This document shows, in pieces, positions 7,236 through 16,489 of a DNA stretch of 54,459 bases. Within the stretch, counting starts at the first letter, position 1. Each line of letters begins with the position of its first letter. The notes beneath the pieces are model-generated. The model was given only the letters and a program-made list of their open reading frames with translations. It was not told the DNA's origin and did no database searches. The stretch is from a virus. The position numbers were made by a program, and so were the translations under genes. The DNA is taken from the IMG/VR virus record IMGVR_UViG_3300047673_000357, positions 1 through 54,459 of that record; one strand, given 5' to 3'.

Positions 7236-7412
7236 ATGAGGAAGCTCCGCGTGAACCCCAAGAAGCTGAAAGATTTGCGGCCAGCGTCCATGTTGACAGG
7301 AGGATTTACACTCATCACAGCAGGATGCTGGAATATCTTCGGTACCGGGGTTGGTCTCATCTCCGGAGGAGTCCTCACCTGCGTCCTGCAATGGGTGCTC
7401 GACAGCGACTGA
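7236..7412 (+). CDS. Small basic membrane protein
   Basis: 58 residues from ATG 7236, with GAGG 9 bases upstream; an in-frame GTG at 7227 is the alternative. The N terminus is strongly basic (KLRVNPKKLKDLRP) and is followed by one or two hydrophobic stretches with many Gly residues (about 22-54). Local GC is lower than in the neighbours (7255-7350), a hint of separate ancestry. Function unknown. Confidence 0.65.
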   Translation: MRKLRVNPKKLKDLRPASMLTGGFTLITAGCWNIFGTGVGLISGGVLTCVLQWVLDSD

Positions 7413-7429
7413 CGTGAGGGAGGTGCCGA

Positions 7430-9526
7430 GTGGGAAGAACCCTCTTCGGCTCCCTCGCCAACGCTTTGCGTGCCCGCCCCACCAGCACCCCCGTCCCCTT
7501 CGCTTCCCGCCACGCCTCCTACGGACACGGCCTCTTCGGCTCCAACCGCGGAACCACCGCCGAGCTCAACAGCATGGGCTCCGTCTCCACCCTCTTCGCC
7601 ATCGTCAACCGCACCGCCAAAGCCGAAGCCGGCGTCGAGTGGAAGCTGTACCGCAAGGCCAAGTCGGGGAAGAAGGAAGACCGCGTCCAGGTCACCTCGC
7701 ACGCCGCGCTCGACCTGTGGGACAAGCCGAACGACCACTACACCCAGAGCGTGTTCGTGGAAGCCGTGGCGCAGCACAAGCAGCTCACGGGCGAGCAGTG
7801 GTGGGTCATCGCCCGCAACGAGCGCTCCACGATTCCTCTGGAGCTGTGGCCGGTACGCCCGGACCGGATGACACCAGTCCCGGACCCGGAGACGTTCCTG
7901 TCCGGGTACATGTACACGGGCCCCGACGGGCAGCAGGTCGCGTTGCGGAAAGAGGACGTCGTCTTCATCCGCACCCCGCACCCGGAGGACCCGTACCGCG
8001 GCATCGGCCCCGTGCAGGCCCTGCTCACCGACCTCGACGCGATGCGCTACAGCGCGGAGTGGAACCGGAACTTCTTCCTCAACAGCGCTGAGCCGGGCGG
8101 GATCATCGAGGTCCCAAACGGGCTGTCCGACGGCGAGTTCAACGAGCTCCGCGACCGGTGGAACGAGCAGCACAAAGGCGTCGCCAACGCCCACCGCGTC
8201 GCGATCCTCGAACACGGGCAGTGGAAAGACCGCAAGTTCAGCCAGCGGGACATGCAGTTCGTGGAACTCCGCGACGTCGGCCGCGAGGTGATCCGGGAGG
8301 CGTTCGGGTTCCCGAAGCCGATGCTCGGCAGCACCGACGACGTCAACCGGGCCAACGGCGAGTCCGGGGAGCGCATGTTCGCCCGCTGGCTCATCGTCCC
8401 GGACCTCGAAGCGATGAAAGACGCGCTGAACAACCAGCTGCTGCCGCTGTACGGGCCGACCGCAGAGGGCCTGGAGTTCGACTACGTCAACCCGGTCCCC
8501 GAGGACGTCGACAAGGACGCGATCCAACTGACGGCGCGCTCGAACGCTGCCGCGGCGCTGGTGCAGGCCGGGTTCGACCCTGCGGGCACCCTGTCTGCGG
8601 TTGGCCTCCCCGACATCGCGTTCGCACCGCCTGCTGCTGCGCCGGTCCCGGCCGGCCCCGCCCCGGCGGCGCTGCTCCACCGTCCGCTGGCGGCGCTCCC
8701 CGCGGCCCGGACCGAGTGGGACATCGCGGTGGCGCAACTCCTCAACACCCAAGACACGAGCGCCCTCGACCAGGTCCGCGCCGACCACGACGACGCCCTC
8801 TCACAGCTCCTCGACCGGTGGATCCCCATCGAAGACAGGTGGATCAACGCCCTCGGCGACCAGATCCGTACCGCCGTCGACGATGACGACACCGCAGCCC
8901 TTGCCTCCCTCACCGTCGACAGCGGCCACGCGGCCGATGTCCTGCGGGAGGCACTCGGCGGGATGGCGAACCGCGCGGCCGGCCGGATGGTTGATGAGGC
9001 GGCGGCGCAGGGCGTCACCGTGGTCGCGCCGGAGTTGGACGAGGCAGTGACGAACCGGATGGATGTCGGGTCGCTGCGGGCTGTGTTCGGGTCTGAGCTG
9101 GTGGGGATCGCTGCGGCGACGGCTGGGCTCCTCGGGTCCGGGCTGGCGTCGACTGCGGGACGTGAGGCGCTGCGGCTGCTCACTCCTGGCGCGGACGGCG
9201 CGGGCGTGGCACGCCAGGTGAAGACTTTCCTGCGGGGCCTGTCGAACCGTTTGAAGCTCGATCAGCTGGGTGGGGCGCTGCACCGGGCCACGAATGCGGG
9301 CCGGGTGGCGACGCTGGAGGCCGCTCCGGTTGCCACGTACACGGCCAGCGAGGTCAACGACGCGAACCGGTGCGCGCCCTGTACGGAGATCGACGGTACT
9401 CAGTTCGCCGACTTGGACGCGGTGCGTGCCGCGTACGGCGCCGGTCCGTATCGGCTGTGCCTGGGCGGGATTCGCTGCCGCGGGACTGTCGTGGCGACGT
9501 GGGACACGACGGGAGATAACGAATGA
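7430..9526 (+). CDS. Portal protein fused to a MuF-like head morphogenesis domain
   Basis: 698 residues from GTG 7430 with GAGGGAGG upstream. Residues 1 to about 390 are an HK97-family portal (for example RGIGPVQALLTDL and SQRDMQFVELRDVGREVIRE), the dodecameric ring through which DNA enters. A Pro/Ala linker (about 395-425) joins a helical region and a C-terminal MuF-type domain ending CAPCTEIDGTQF ... GGIRCRGTVVATW. Portal and MuF are usually separate genes, so this is a fusion. It overlaps the protease gene by 4 bases. Confidence 0.88.
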   Translation: MGRTLFGSLANALRARPTSTPVPFASRHASYGHGLFGSNRGTTAELNSMGSVSTLFAIVNRTAKAEAGVEWKLYRKAKSGKKEDRVQVTSHAALDLWDKPNDHYTQSVFVEAVAQHKQLTGEQWWVIARNERSTIPLELWPVRPDRMTPVPDPETFLSGYMYTGPDGQQVALRKEDVVFIRTPHPEDPYRGIGPVQALLTDLDAMRYSAEWNRNFFLNSAEPGGIIEVPNGLSDGEFNELRDRWNEQHKGVANAHRVAILEHGQWKDRKFSQRDMQFVELRDVGREVIREAFGFPKPMLGSTDDVNRANGESGERMFARWLIVPDLEAMKDALNNQLLPLYGPTAEGLEFDYVNPVPEDVDKDAIQLTARSNAAAALVQAGFDPAGTLSAVGLPDIAFAPPAAAPVPAGPAPAALLHRPLAALPAARTEWDIAVAQLLNTQDTSALDQVRADHDDALSQLLDRWIPIEDRWINALGDQIRTAVDDDDTAALASLTVDSGHAADVLREALGGMANRAAGRMVDEAAAQGVTVVAPELDEAVTNRMDVGSLRAVFGSELVGIAAATAGLLGSGLASTAGREALRLLTPGADGAGVARQVKTFLRGLSNRLKLDQLGGALHRATNAGRVATLEAAPVATYTASEVNDANRCAPCTEIDGTQFADLDAVRAAYGAGPYRLCLGGIRCRGTVVATWDTTGDNE

Positions 9527-10638
9527 GCCGGATGCCGGGCCTCGTGCTGCCCGCGAACCTCACCAGCTTCGTGGCTAAGCAGCGTGAGCAGGCCGACAAG
9601 CTCCGCAAGGAGCACGGTATCGAGGCGCAGTCCTGGTACCGCATCACGAACGCCACGTCTGCGGACGAGGCCGAGATCCTGCTGTACGACGAGATCGGCG
9701 GCTGGTACGGCGCGACTGCCGATGAGTTCATTGAGGACCTGCGCGCGGTCACCTCCCCGAACCTCCGCGTCCGCGTCAACAGCCCTGGCGGGTCGGTGTT
9801 CGAGGGCATCGCCATCGCCAACGCCCTACGAAGCCACCCTGCGATCGTGACGATCCAGATCGACGGGATCGCCGCGTCGATCGCCTCGGTCATCGCCATG
9901 GCTGGGGACCGCGTCGAGATGGCCCCGAACACCATGCTCATGATCCACGAGGCGAGTGGCCTGTGCATGGGCGACGCCGCCGAGATGGAGGAGATGGCGG
10001 TGCTCCTCGGCCTCATCTCCGACAACATCGCCGACGCCTACGCGGCGAAGGCGGGCGGCACCCGGGAGCAGTGGCGTGAGGCCATGCGCGCCGAGACCTG
10101 GTACCTCCCGAACGACGCGGTCACGGCCGGCCTCGCGGACGAGGCGATCCAGATGCCGAAGCGCGGTGAGCCGGTGCCCGAGCCTGAGCCGGGTGAGGAC
10201 GAGCCGATGCCGGTGATGCACCGGGAGTTCGACCTCACCGCGTACGGCTACAACGGCCCCAAGCAGGCTGAGACCACAGAGCCCGCAGCCGTCGAGCCGG
10301 ATCCGCTACCGACACTGATCATCAACGTCGAGAATGCGCTCGGCGACGAGGAGATCGTCAAGAGGCTCCGCGAGATGGCAGCCGGATACACCTCGGAGCA
10401 GACGTCGGAGACGCCGCCCGAGATCCCGGAGCAGGCCCGTCTTGACGACGCGAAGAGCGCCGACAACGAGGCCGAGACGGAGTCGGCCGCAATCGTCGAA
10501 CCCGAACCCGAGCCCGTGGACGAGTGGGCGGCCGCGGTCGCCCACCTCGTCCAGCCCAAGCCCGACCCGTGGGCCACACTCGTGGCCCGCTTCACCCACA
10601 GCACGTCGGCGGCCAGCTCGGCGACGCACGCAGCCTGA
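9523..10638 (+). CDS. ClpP-like head maturation protease
   Basis: 371 residues. The ClpP/S49-like fold is seen in VRVNSPGGSVFEGIAIANAL, then GIAASIAS with probable nucleophile Ser119, and MLMIHEASG with His142. It would process capsid and scaffold during prohead maturation. The long acidic C-terminal tail (about 220-371, Glu/Pro rich with a helical stretch) could serve as scaffold, as the capsid gene follows 10 bases later and no separate scaffold gene is seen. ATGA coupling to the portal gene. Confidence 0.88.
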   Translation: MSRMPGLVLPANLTSFVAKQREQADKLRKEHGIEAQSWYRITNATSADEAEILLYDEIGGWYGATADEFIEDLRAVTSPNLRVRVNSPGGSVFEGIAIANALRSHPAIVTIQIDGIAASIASVIAMAGDRVEMAPNTMLMIHEASGLCMGDAAEMEEMAVLLGLISDNIADAYAAKAGGTREQWREAMRAETWYLPNDAVTAGLADEAIQMPKRGEPVPEPEPGEDEPMPVMHREFDLTAYGYNGPKQAETTEPAAVEPDPLPTLIINVENALGDEEIVKRLREMAAGYTSEQTSETPPEIPEQARLDDAKSADNEAETESAAIVEPEPEPVDEWAAAVAHLVQPKPDPWATLVARFTHSTSAASSATHAA

Positions 10639-10648
10639 AGGAGGCAGC

Positions 10649-12013
10649 ATGGCAACCCCTACGATTCCGAGCAACGCCGCCGAGCTGGCGGAAATGCTCG
10701 CCGACCCGGCCAAGGCGGGGTCCGTCGTTGAGTCCCCTGAGACTCTGACGAACTTCATCACCGAGTACGCCAACCGGCAGCAGGGTGAGGGCACGGACCT
10801 CAACCGGCAGATCGCCGAGGAGACGCAGCGGCAGTTCGCTGCGATGCTCCGCGACCACGGGGCTGACGCGTCCACCACGGACGCCGCGAACGCGATCAAG
10901 CGCCTCGACCTCGACCCGCAGGCCAAGCGCGGCGGGATGCTCACGTCGCACCGGCAGGGCACTGCGCACAACGCGGCGGCCCCGGGCGCGGCGGTGGACA
11001 AGCACTTCGCGAACGCCATCGAGTACGTGCAGAACATCTGGCACAAGAACCCGCGGGCGGACGCCGAGAAGCTCGGTGCGCTCCGCAACGCCGCGTCCTC
11101 GGTGTCGCCGGCGGACGGCGGGTTCCTCGTCCCTGAGACGCTCCGCTCTCAGCTGCTTCAGCTCGCGCTGGAGAAGGCCGCGGTCCGCCCGCTCGCCACG
11201 GTGGTTCCGATGGAGTCGGCTCGGGTTCCGTTCCCGATGATCGACACCACCACGAACGCGGGCAGCGTGTTCGGCGGGATGGTCGCCTACTGGGGCGAGG
11301 AAGGCGCAGCGCTCCAGGACTCGAACCCCAAGTTCGGCCGCGTCGAGCTCGACGCGAAGAAGCTCACCGGCCTCAGCGCCGTCCCGAACGAGCTGCTCCA
11401 GGACTCCATCGTCAGCTTCTCCGCGCTGATCGAGACGCTGTGGCCGACCGCGCTCGCGTTCGAGGAGGACAACAAGTTCCAGACGGGGTCGGGTACGGGC
11501 GAGCCCCTCGGGTTCCGCGGCGCCGGCAACCCGGCCGCGGTCGCCGTGGCCCGCACCACCACCAACCTGATCAAGTACCCGGACGTCGTCGCCATGTACG
11601 CCCGCATGCTGCCCTCGTCGCTCGGCAACGCGGTGTGGATGTGCTCCCCGGACGCGCTGCCGCAGCTGCTTCAGCTGTCCCTCAGCGTCGGCACCGGCGG
11701 CAACAGCGTGTTCGTCGTCAACGCGGCCGCCGGGATGCCGATGTCCATCTTCGGCCGCCCGCTGATCATCACCGAGAAGGGTGGCGTCCTCGGCTCCCGC
11801 GGTGACCTGGCATTCGTCGACCTCTCGTACTACCTGGTGGGCGACCGCCAGGTCATGACCGCCGACTCCAGCACGGACTACCAGTTCGGCAACGACAAGA
11901 CGACGTTCCGCATCATCCAGCGCGTCGACGGCCGCCCGTGGATCCAGTCCGCGATCACCCCCGCCAACGGCAGCACGGCCACGCTGTCGCCCTTCGTCGA
12001 ACTGGCCGCATAA
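10649..12013 (+). CDS. Major capsid protein, HK97 fold
   Basis: 454 residues from ATG 10649 with GAAGGAGG upstream. The N-terminal 140 residues are helical and resemble an HK97 delta domain. The mature part begins near SSVSPADGGFLVPETLRSQL and continues with ELDAKKLTGLSAVPNELLQD (E-loop/P-domain) and FEEDNKFQTGSGTGEPLGF, all typical of HK97-type capsids. It forms the icosahedral shell after cleavage by the upstream protease. A strong hairpin lies immediately after it. Confidence 0.93.
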   Translation: MATPTIPSNAAELAEMLADPAKAGSVVESPETLTNFITEYANRQQGEGTDLNRQIAEETQRQFAAMLRDHGADASTTDAANAIKRLDLDPQAKRGGMLTSHRQGTAHNAAAPGAAVDKHFANAIEYVQNIWHKNPRADAEKLGALRNAASSVSPADGGFLVPETLRSQLLQLALEKAAVRPLATVVPMESARVPFPMIDTTTNAGSVFGGMVAYWGEEGAALQDSNPKFGRVELDAKKLTGLSAVPNELLQDSIVSFSALIETLWPTALAFEEDNKFQTGSGTGEPLGFRGAGNPAAVAVARTTTNLIKYPDVVAMYARMLPSSLGNAVWMCSPDALPQLLQLSLSVGTGGNSVFVVNAAAGMPMSIFGRPLIITEKGGVLGSRGDLAFVDLSYYLVGDRQVMTADSSTDYQFGNDKTTFRIIQRVDGRPWIQSAITPANGSTATLSPFVELAA

Positions 12014-12019
12014 CCCCAC

Positions 12020-12053
12020 GGCTGGCCGCGGCATTCACACCCCGCGGCCAGCC
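12020..12053 (+). terminator. Hairpin after the capsid gene (attenuator)
   Basis: A 12-bp perfect stem (GGCTGGCCGCGG at 12020-12031, CCGCGGCCAGCC at 12042-12053) with a 10-nt loop begins 7 bases after the capsid stop. Within a long late operon it would partly terminate, lowering expression of downstream genes relative to capsid, or stabilise the 3' end of capsid mRNA. Confidence 0.7.
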
Positions 12054-12109
12054 TCCACCCGACCCGGCAGTGTCGCCCCGGCGCGGCCCCCAGACGGAAG
12101 GAACACCCG

Positions 12110-12550
12110 ATGTCACAGAAGGCACTCGGCAGGCTCATCAACACCACCCCCGCCGCAGACGGCGTGTGGATCGCCCTCAAGGGGGCCGCGGCAGGCGTCA
12201 CTTTCAGCTGCTACCTCGCGGGCGCGGTCGGCGACGTCTACACGCTCCAGGAAGCCAAGGACAGCGCGGGCACCGGCGCGCAGAACCTCGCCATCATCAC
12301 CGAGTACCACACCTGCACCGGCAACGGGTCGGACGCGTGGACCCGGCGGACGCAGGCGGCCGGCGCGACGGTGACCACGGCGGCCGCGGCCACGCAGAAC
12401 GCGGCCGTGATCGAGGTCGAGGGCACGTCGCTGTCCGACACCTACAAGTACGTGAAGCTCACCAGCACGGGCGCGGGCACCGTGAACGCGCTGACCCGCG
12501 ACCTGCTCGCGCAGCGTGCCCCGGCGAACCTGCCCGCCACGGGGGCCTGA
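12110..12550 (+). CDS. Probable capsid decoration protein
   Basis: 146 residues, rich in Ala, Thr and Gly with alternating beta-like segments (GVTFSCYLAGAVGDVYTLQEA, AVIEVEGTSLSDTYKYVKL). It follows the capsid gene, the usual place for a decoration or cement protein, and has a GGAAGG-type Shine-Dalgarno. No specific family motif is recognised, so the role is inferred from position and composition. Confidence 0.6.
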   Translation: MSQKALGRLINTTPAADGVWIALKGAAAGVTFSCYLAGAVGDVYTLQEAKDSAGTGAQNLAIITEYHTCTGNGSDAWTRRTQAAGATVTTAAAATQNAAVIEVEGTSLSDTYKYVKLTSTGAGTVNALTRDLLAQRAPANLPATGA

Positions 12551-12551
12551 C

Positions 12552-12935
12552 ATGGCCCTGTGGGAGTGCGCGGAATGCACCACCGCGTACTCGGTGGGCG
12601 CGCCGAGATGCCCGCAGTGCGGGTCGACCGTTCGCGTCAACGAAGCGACTCAACCCCCCGAGGAGGACGACGACATGGCGAAGATCACCGTTCACGGCGG
12701 GCCGTCCAACGCGGCCGCCGACGAGACCGAGGGTGGTGAGGACGTATCAGCTGGTACCAGCTCCTCGACATCCTCCGAGAAGGAGCAGAGCTCGCCCGAG
12801 CCGAACGAGCAGCCCCGCCCATCGCGTGCCCACGGGACGGCGAACCGCTCGAAGCAGGCCCGGAAGGCAGCGGGATCCTCCACTGCCGAAGCGACGGATA
12901 CCAGTGGCCCCGAGACGGCCGCTGACAAGTCCTGA
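12552..12935 (+). CDS. Zinc-ribbon protein with disordered tail
   Basis: 127 residues from ATG 12552, one base after the previous stop. The N terminus carries WECAECTTAY...PRCPQCGST, two CxxC pairs 12 residues apart, a zinc ribbon. Residues about 35-127 are low-complexity Ser/Glu/Pro/Ala. An internal ATG at 12675 with GAGGAGGACGAC upstream could give a shorter product starting MAKITVHGG. Head-associated by position; function unknown. Confidence 0.7.
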   Translation: MALWECAECTTAYSVGAPRCPQCGSTVRVNEATQPPEEDDDMAKITVHGGPSNAAADETEGGEDVSAGTSSSTSSEKEQSSPEPNEQPRPSRAHGTANRSKQARKAAGSSTAEATDTSGPETAADKS

Positions 12936-12975
12936 CCCGGTCCCGACTACGCACATCGAGAGGAGGTGACGAGAG

Positions 12976-14034
12976 ATGACGGCACCCTGGTACGCGACCC
13001 GCGAGGAGATCAAAGCCGAGCTGGACGTGAAGGAAACCGCACGCTCCAACGCGCGGATTGACCGCGCGCTGGCCGATGCGACCGAGGCTGTTGAGGGCCT
13101 GACGCACCGCGTGTTCTACCCGGTGCAGGACACCCGCAAGTTCGACTGGCCGCCCCGCACCGGGGCCACCCCGTGGATCCTGCGCCTCGACGCAAACGAG
13201 TTGATCTCCGTCACCTCCCTCACCTCCGGAGGCGTCTCGATCGCCCCCGGGGACTTTCTCCTGCGGCGCGCCGACGACAAGTCCGAGCCCCCGTACACGC
13301 GCATCGAAGTCAACCTCGGCTCCAACGCGTCGTTCAGCGGGGGACGCACCTACCAGCAGGACATCACCGTCACCGGGCTGTTCGGCTACCGCAACGACGA
13401 GACAGCGGCCGGCACGTTGGCTGCGCAGGTCGCGTCCGCGGGCGCGACGACCATCACGGTTGACGGGCCCGCGTCTGCGGCGCTCGGTATCGGCTCGCTG
13501 CTGCGGATCGACAACGAGCGGATGATCGTCACCGGCCGCGCGCAGCTGGACACCGGGCAGGGCTTCGGCGACTCGATGACCGCGACCAGCAATGACGTAT
13601 CCATCGGCGCAGCGAACGGCGCCGCTTACGCGGTCGGCGAGACCATCCTCCGCGACTCCGAGCGGATGCTCATCGTCGACATCGCGGGCAACCTCCTCAC
13701 GGTGACCCGCGCCTGGGACGGCACTGTCCTCGCCGCGCACACCGACTCGGCGATCTACGCGCCCCGGATCCTCACCGTGGTCCGCGGTGCGCTCGGTACG
13801 ACGGCCGCCGTTCACAGCAACGGGGCGAGCGTCGCCCGCTGCGACCCGCCCGGCAGCGTCCGACAGCTGTGCATCGCAGAGGCCCTCACCGATCTGTTGC
13901 AGGGCCGCTCCGGGTACGCCCGGACCGCCGGGTCTGGGGACAACGAGCGCGAGACCAGCGGCAAGGGCCTCGCGGATCTGCGGGCCCGCGTCAAAACCAG
14001 CCATGGCCGCAAGGCCCGAGTTCGGAGCGTGTGA
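12976..14034 (+). CDS. Head-tail connector protein
   Basis: 352 residues, with GAGAGGAGGTGA upstream of ATG 12976. The N-terminal part (ATREEIKAELDVKETARSN...ATEAVEGLTHRVFYP) is the helical pattern of gp6/Ad1-type adaptors that bind beneath the portal. It is much longer than the usual 100-150 residues because of an inserted beta-rich region (about 140-290) carrying two similar segments (TITVDGPASAALGIGSLLRI and VGETILRDSERMLIVDIAGN). The C terminus returns to helix. Confidence 0.72.
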   Translation: MTAPWYATREEIKAELDVKETARSNARIDRALADATEAVEGLTHRVFYPVQDTRKFDWPPRTGATPWILRLDANELISVTSLTSGGVSIAPGDFLLRRADDKSEPPYTRIEVNLGSNASFSGGRTYQQDITVTGLFGYRNDETAAGTLAAQVASAGATTITVDGPASAALGIGSLLRIDNERMIVTGRAQLDTGQGFGDSMTATSNDVSIGAANGAAYAVGETILRDSERMLIVDIAGNLLTVTRAWDGTVLAAHTDSAIYAPRILTVVRGALGTTAAVHSNGASVARCDPPGSVRQLCIAEALTDLLQGRSGYARTAGSGDNERETSGKGLADLRARVKTSHGRKARVRSV

Positions 14035-14036
14035 CC

Positions 14037-14411
14037 ATGCTCCTCGACGTCTCCAGCAGCAGCCGCGGCCCCCTCTTCGACGGACGGGCCCGCGCCGCCG
14101 CGAACGCCTACGTCAACAGGCTGGAACGCGACCTCGCCGAAGAGGGCCTCAACATCCTCCGCGGCGAAATGCACCGCGTGTTCCGCAACCCGACCGGCTA
14201 CTACGAGTCCCGCTGCCAGGTCATCGAAGGCCACAAGATCTCCGACTCCCGTGTGGTGTACGGGCCGTGGCTCGCCGGCATTGGCTCCCGGAACTACCCG
14301 GTGACCAAGTTCAAGGGCTACGACCACTGGCTTGTCACCCGGGACAAGCTCAACGCGCGCAAGGTCGGTATCGGTGAGCGGCTCCTGCGCCGGTACACGG
14401 GCAGGATGTGA
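14037..14411 (+). CDS. Neck/head-tail joining protein
   Basis: 124 residues from ATG 14037, two bases after the connector stop. Residues 15-50 are helical; the rest is beta-like (GYYESRCQVIEGHKISDSRV VYGPWL style), a pattern seen in minor tail or head-closure proteins of siphoviruses at this position. It overlaps the next gene by 4 bases. Assigned mainly from gene order. Confidence 0.6.
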   Translation: MLLDVSSSSRGPLFDGRARAAANAYVNRLERDLAEEGLNILRGEMHRVFRNPTGYYESRCQVIEGHKISDSRVVYGPWLAGIGSRNYPVTKFKGYDHWLVTRDKLNARKVGIGERLLRRYTGRM

Positions 14412-14875
14412 TCGCCGTGGCCCTCGATCTCCTCGCCTACCGCAACGCGGCCATGTCCCACGCTCAGACCCTCGGCCTGTTCACGCAGGTCCTCGGCCAC
14501 GAGCCGGTGTCCGCGCCCGGGTCCGGGCTGATCTACGCGCTGTGGGTCACGGACGTCGCACCGATCCCGGACCGCTCCGGCTTGAACAGCGTCTCGGTGC
14601 GGCTGGAACTGACCGGCCGGGTGTTCATGCCCGCGGACAGCGATCCCCAGGACGACGTCGACATCGCGGTCACGGGCGCGGTCGACGGGCTGATGGGCGC
14701 CTACTCCGGGGACTTCGAGCTCGGCGGCACGGTCGCGAACGTCGACCTGCTCGGCATGCACGGCGCCGGGCTGCGGGCGCGGTTCGGGTTCACCCGCTTC
14801 GACAGCACGACTTACCGGGTGGCCACGCTCACCGTGCCCCTGATCATCAACGACGTCTGGAATGAGGTGGCATAG
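14408..14875 (+). CDS. Tail terminator/completion protein
   Basis: 155 residues from GTG 14408 (GTGA overlap); an internal ATG at 14453 is possible. It has an N-terminal helix (LLAYRNAAMSHAQTL) followed by a beta-rich domain (LNSVSVRLELTGRVF, TYRVATLTVPLIINDVW), the pattern of small tail terminator proteins. It sits immediately before the first tail-tube-like gene, the canonical place. Confidence 0.65.
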   Translation: MIAVALDLLAYRNAAMSHAQTLGLFTQVLGHEPVSAPGSGLIYALWVTDVAPIPDRSGLNSVSVRLELTGRVFMPADSDPQDDVDIAVTGAVDGLMGAYSGDFELGGTVANVDLLGMHGAGLRARFGFTRFDSTTYRVATLTVPLIINDVWNEVA

Positions 14876-15637
14876 GTGGCGAAAACCTCGGGGCTCGGGG
14901 ATGCGCTCTACATCGGGGGCAACGACCTCAGCGGCGACTTCACCGCGATCGGCAACGTCGGCGGCGGCCCATCACCGCTCACGACCACGGGCATCGACAA
15001 GGGCGCGATGGAGCGGATCGGCGGCGTGCGTGACGGCCGGCTGGAGGCGACCGCGTGGTTCAACCCGACGCTGTCCCACCCCGTGCTGTCGGCGCTCCCG
15101 ACGGCGGACGTGACCGCGATGTACTGCCGCGGTACGACGCTCGGCAGTCCGGCCGCGAACATCGTCGGCAAGCAGGTCAACTACGACGGGCAGCGCGGCC
15201 AGGACGGTAGCTTCCCGTTCGCGGTGTCCATGCAGGCCAACGGCTTCGGCGTGGAGTGGGGCTATCTCCTCACCGCGGGCAAGCGGGTTGACGTCGCCGC
15301 GACGAACGGGACGGGCGTGGACTTCGGTCTCGGTAGCCCGCCGCTGTTCAACGGGCAGGGCCTGTTCGGGGCGCAGGCCTACTTGCAGGTGTTCGCGTTC
15401 ACCGGCACCGACGTCACGGTGAAGGTGCAGGACTCGGCGGACAACGTCAGCTTTGCGGACGTCACGGGGATGACGTTCACCGCGGTCACTGCCGCGCCCG
15501 GAGTGCAGCGGATCGCGACCGCCTCCAACCAGACGGTGCGCCGCTACCTCCGCGCCGTCACAACGACCACTGGCGGGTTCACCTCGGCGACGTTCGCGGT
15601 GGCCGTGGCCCGCAACGACGTCTCGACGGTCTTCTAG
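14876..15637 (+). CDS. Tail tube-like protein A, with extra C-terminal domain
   Basis: 253 residues from GTG 14876, abutting the previous stop. It begins MAKTSGLGDALYIGG, shares GIDKxAxER and a following beta pattern with the gene at 16082, and is therefore a paralogue. Residues 1-145 would be the tube fold; residues about 155-253 add a beta-sandwich-like domain (VFAFTGTDVTVKVQDSADN ... RRYLRAVTT), as seen on tail-tube or tail-decorating proteins. It is a candidate major tail protein or a specialised tube protein. Confidence 0.7.
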   Translation: MAKTSGLGDALYIGGNDLSGDFTAIGNVGGGPSPLTTTGIDKGAMERIGGVRDGRLEATAWFNPTLSHPVLSALPTADVTAMYCRGTTLGSPAANIVGKQVNYDGQRGQDGSFPFAVSMQANGFGVEWGYLLTAGKRVDVAATNGTGVDFGLGSPPLFNGQGLFGAQAYLQVFAFTGTDVTVKVQDSADNVSFADVTGMTFTAVTAAPGVQRIATASNQTVRRYLRAVTTTTGGFTSATFAVAVARNDVSTVF

Positions 15638-15652
15638 GGAGGTGAGTTTCTG

Positions 15653-16075
15653 ATGCGTATCGAACCGAACATGCCAGCCCACCTCTACCAGACGTACTCC
15701 ATCACCGCGCCGATGGATACCACGGTCGTCGCCGCATGCGAGCAGGTCGCCTGTCCAGCGTGGACGCGCGGCTGGGACTCCGTCATCGACGAGCGGACCG
15801 AGCTCGGCAAGCAGCAGGCCCACTACATCCGCACTCAGTCCGGGCGCACGTTCCGGGAGATGAAGACGGACGCCGGGCTGACCGTGTTCCGCTTCGAGGC
15901 GCACCAGCGGTGTTTCGAGGAGCACCGCACTCGCCCGGAGATCTACCTCGTCCGCGATGGCGACCACCGGGGTAACCCGACCGGTCGGCGGCGGCAGCAC
16001 ACGCGCCCAGCGGACTGGGTGGAGGACATGGCCGAGAACCAGGGCCACCTCATCGACCTGAAGCAGAAGGGATAA
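15653..16075 (+). CDS. Conserved-looking protein between the tail tube genes
   Basis: 140 residues, with GGGAGGTGAG upstream of ATG 15653. It is basic and His/Arg rich in the C-terminal half (RRRQHTRPADWVEDMAENQG) and has Cys residues at CEQVACPAW and HQRCFEEH, which with nearby His could bind zinc. I do not recognise a family. Position between two tail-tube paralogues suggests a tail assembly role. Confidence 0.65.
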   Translation: MRIEPNMPAHLYQTYSITAPMDTTVVAACEQVACPAWTRGWDSVIDERTELGKQQAHYIRTQSGRTFREMKTDAGLTVFRFEAHQRCFEEHRTRPEIYLVRDGDHRGNPTGRRRQHTRPADWVEDMAENQGHLIDLKQKG

Positions 16076-16081
16076 CCCACC

Positions 16082-16489
16082 ATGGCGAAGACGAGTGGCC
16101 TCGGCTGGAGCGTGTGCTCCGTGGACGATGCAGCGGGCGTCGTCCGCACGATCATCAACGACGTCACGAACTTGCAGTTCGCGACGCCTCGCGCCGTGCA
16201 GGACATCACGGGCATCGACAAGTCCGCGATCGAGCGGCTCCTGCTCCTCGCGGATTTCAGCATCACGCTCAACGTGGTGGCGAACTTCGCGGCGAACCAG
16301 GCCCACGACGTGTTCAAGACCGTCCCCAGCACCTCCGTCGCCCGGACCACGACGCTCACCGTCGCCGGCAAGACCCTCGCGAACGAGGTCCTGTACACGG
16401 ACTACCCGTTGCAGAGGTCCGCGTCCGGAGAGCTCACCGCGTCGGTGCCTGGAGTCCTCGCGGACGGCACCGTACCAACCTGGGCATAG
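16082..16489 (+). CDS. Tail tube-like protein B
   Basis: 135 residues. It begins MAKTSGLGWSVCSVDD, contains ITGIDKSAIERLLLLADFSI and ends in beta strands (TTTLTVAGKTLANEVLYTDY), the size and pattern of a minimal siphovirus tail tube. It shares its start and the GIDKxAxER motif with the gene at 14876. Directly upstream of the frameshifted chaperone pair, where the major tail protein normally lies. Confidence 0.7.
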   Translation: MAKTSGLGWSVCSVDDAAGVVRTIINDVTNLQFATPRAVQDITGIDKSAIERLLLLADFSITLNVVANFAANQAHDVFKTVPSTSVARTTTLTVAGKTLANEVLYTDYPLQRSASGELTASVPGVLADGTVPTWA

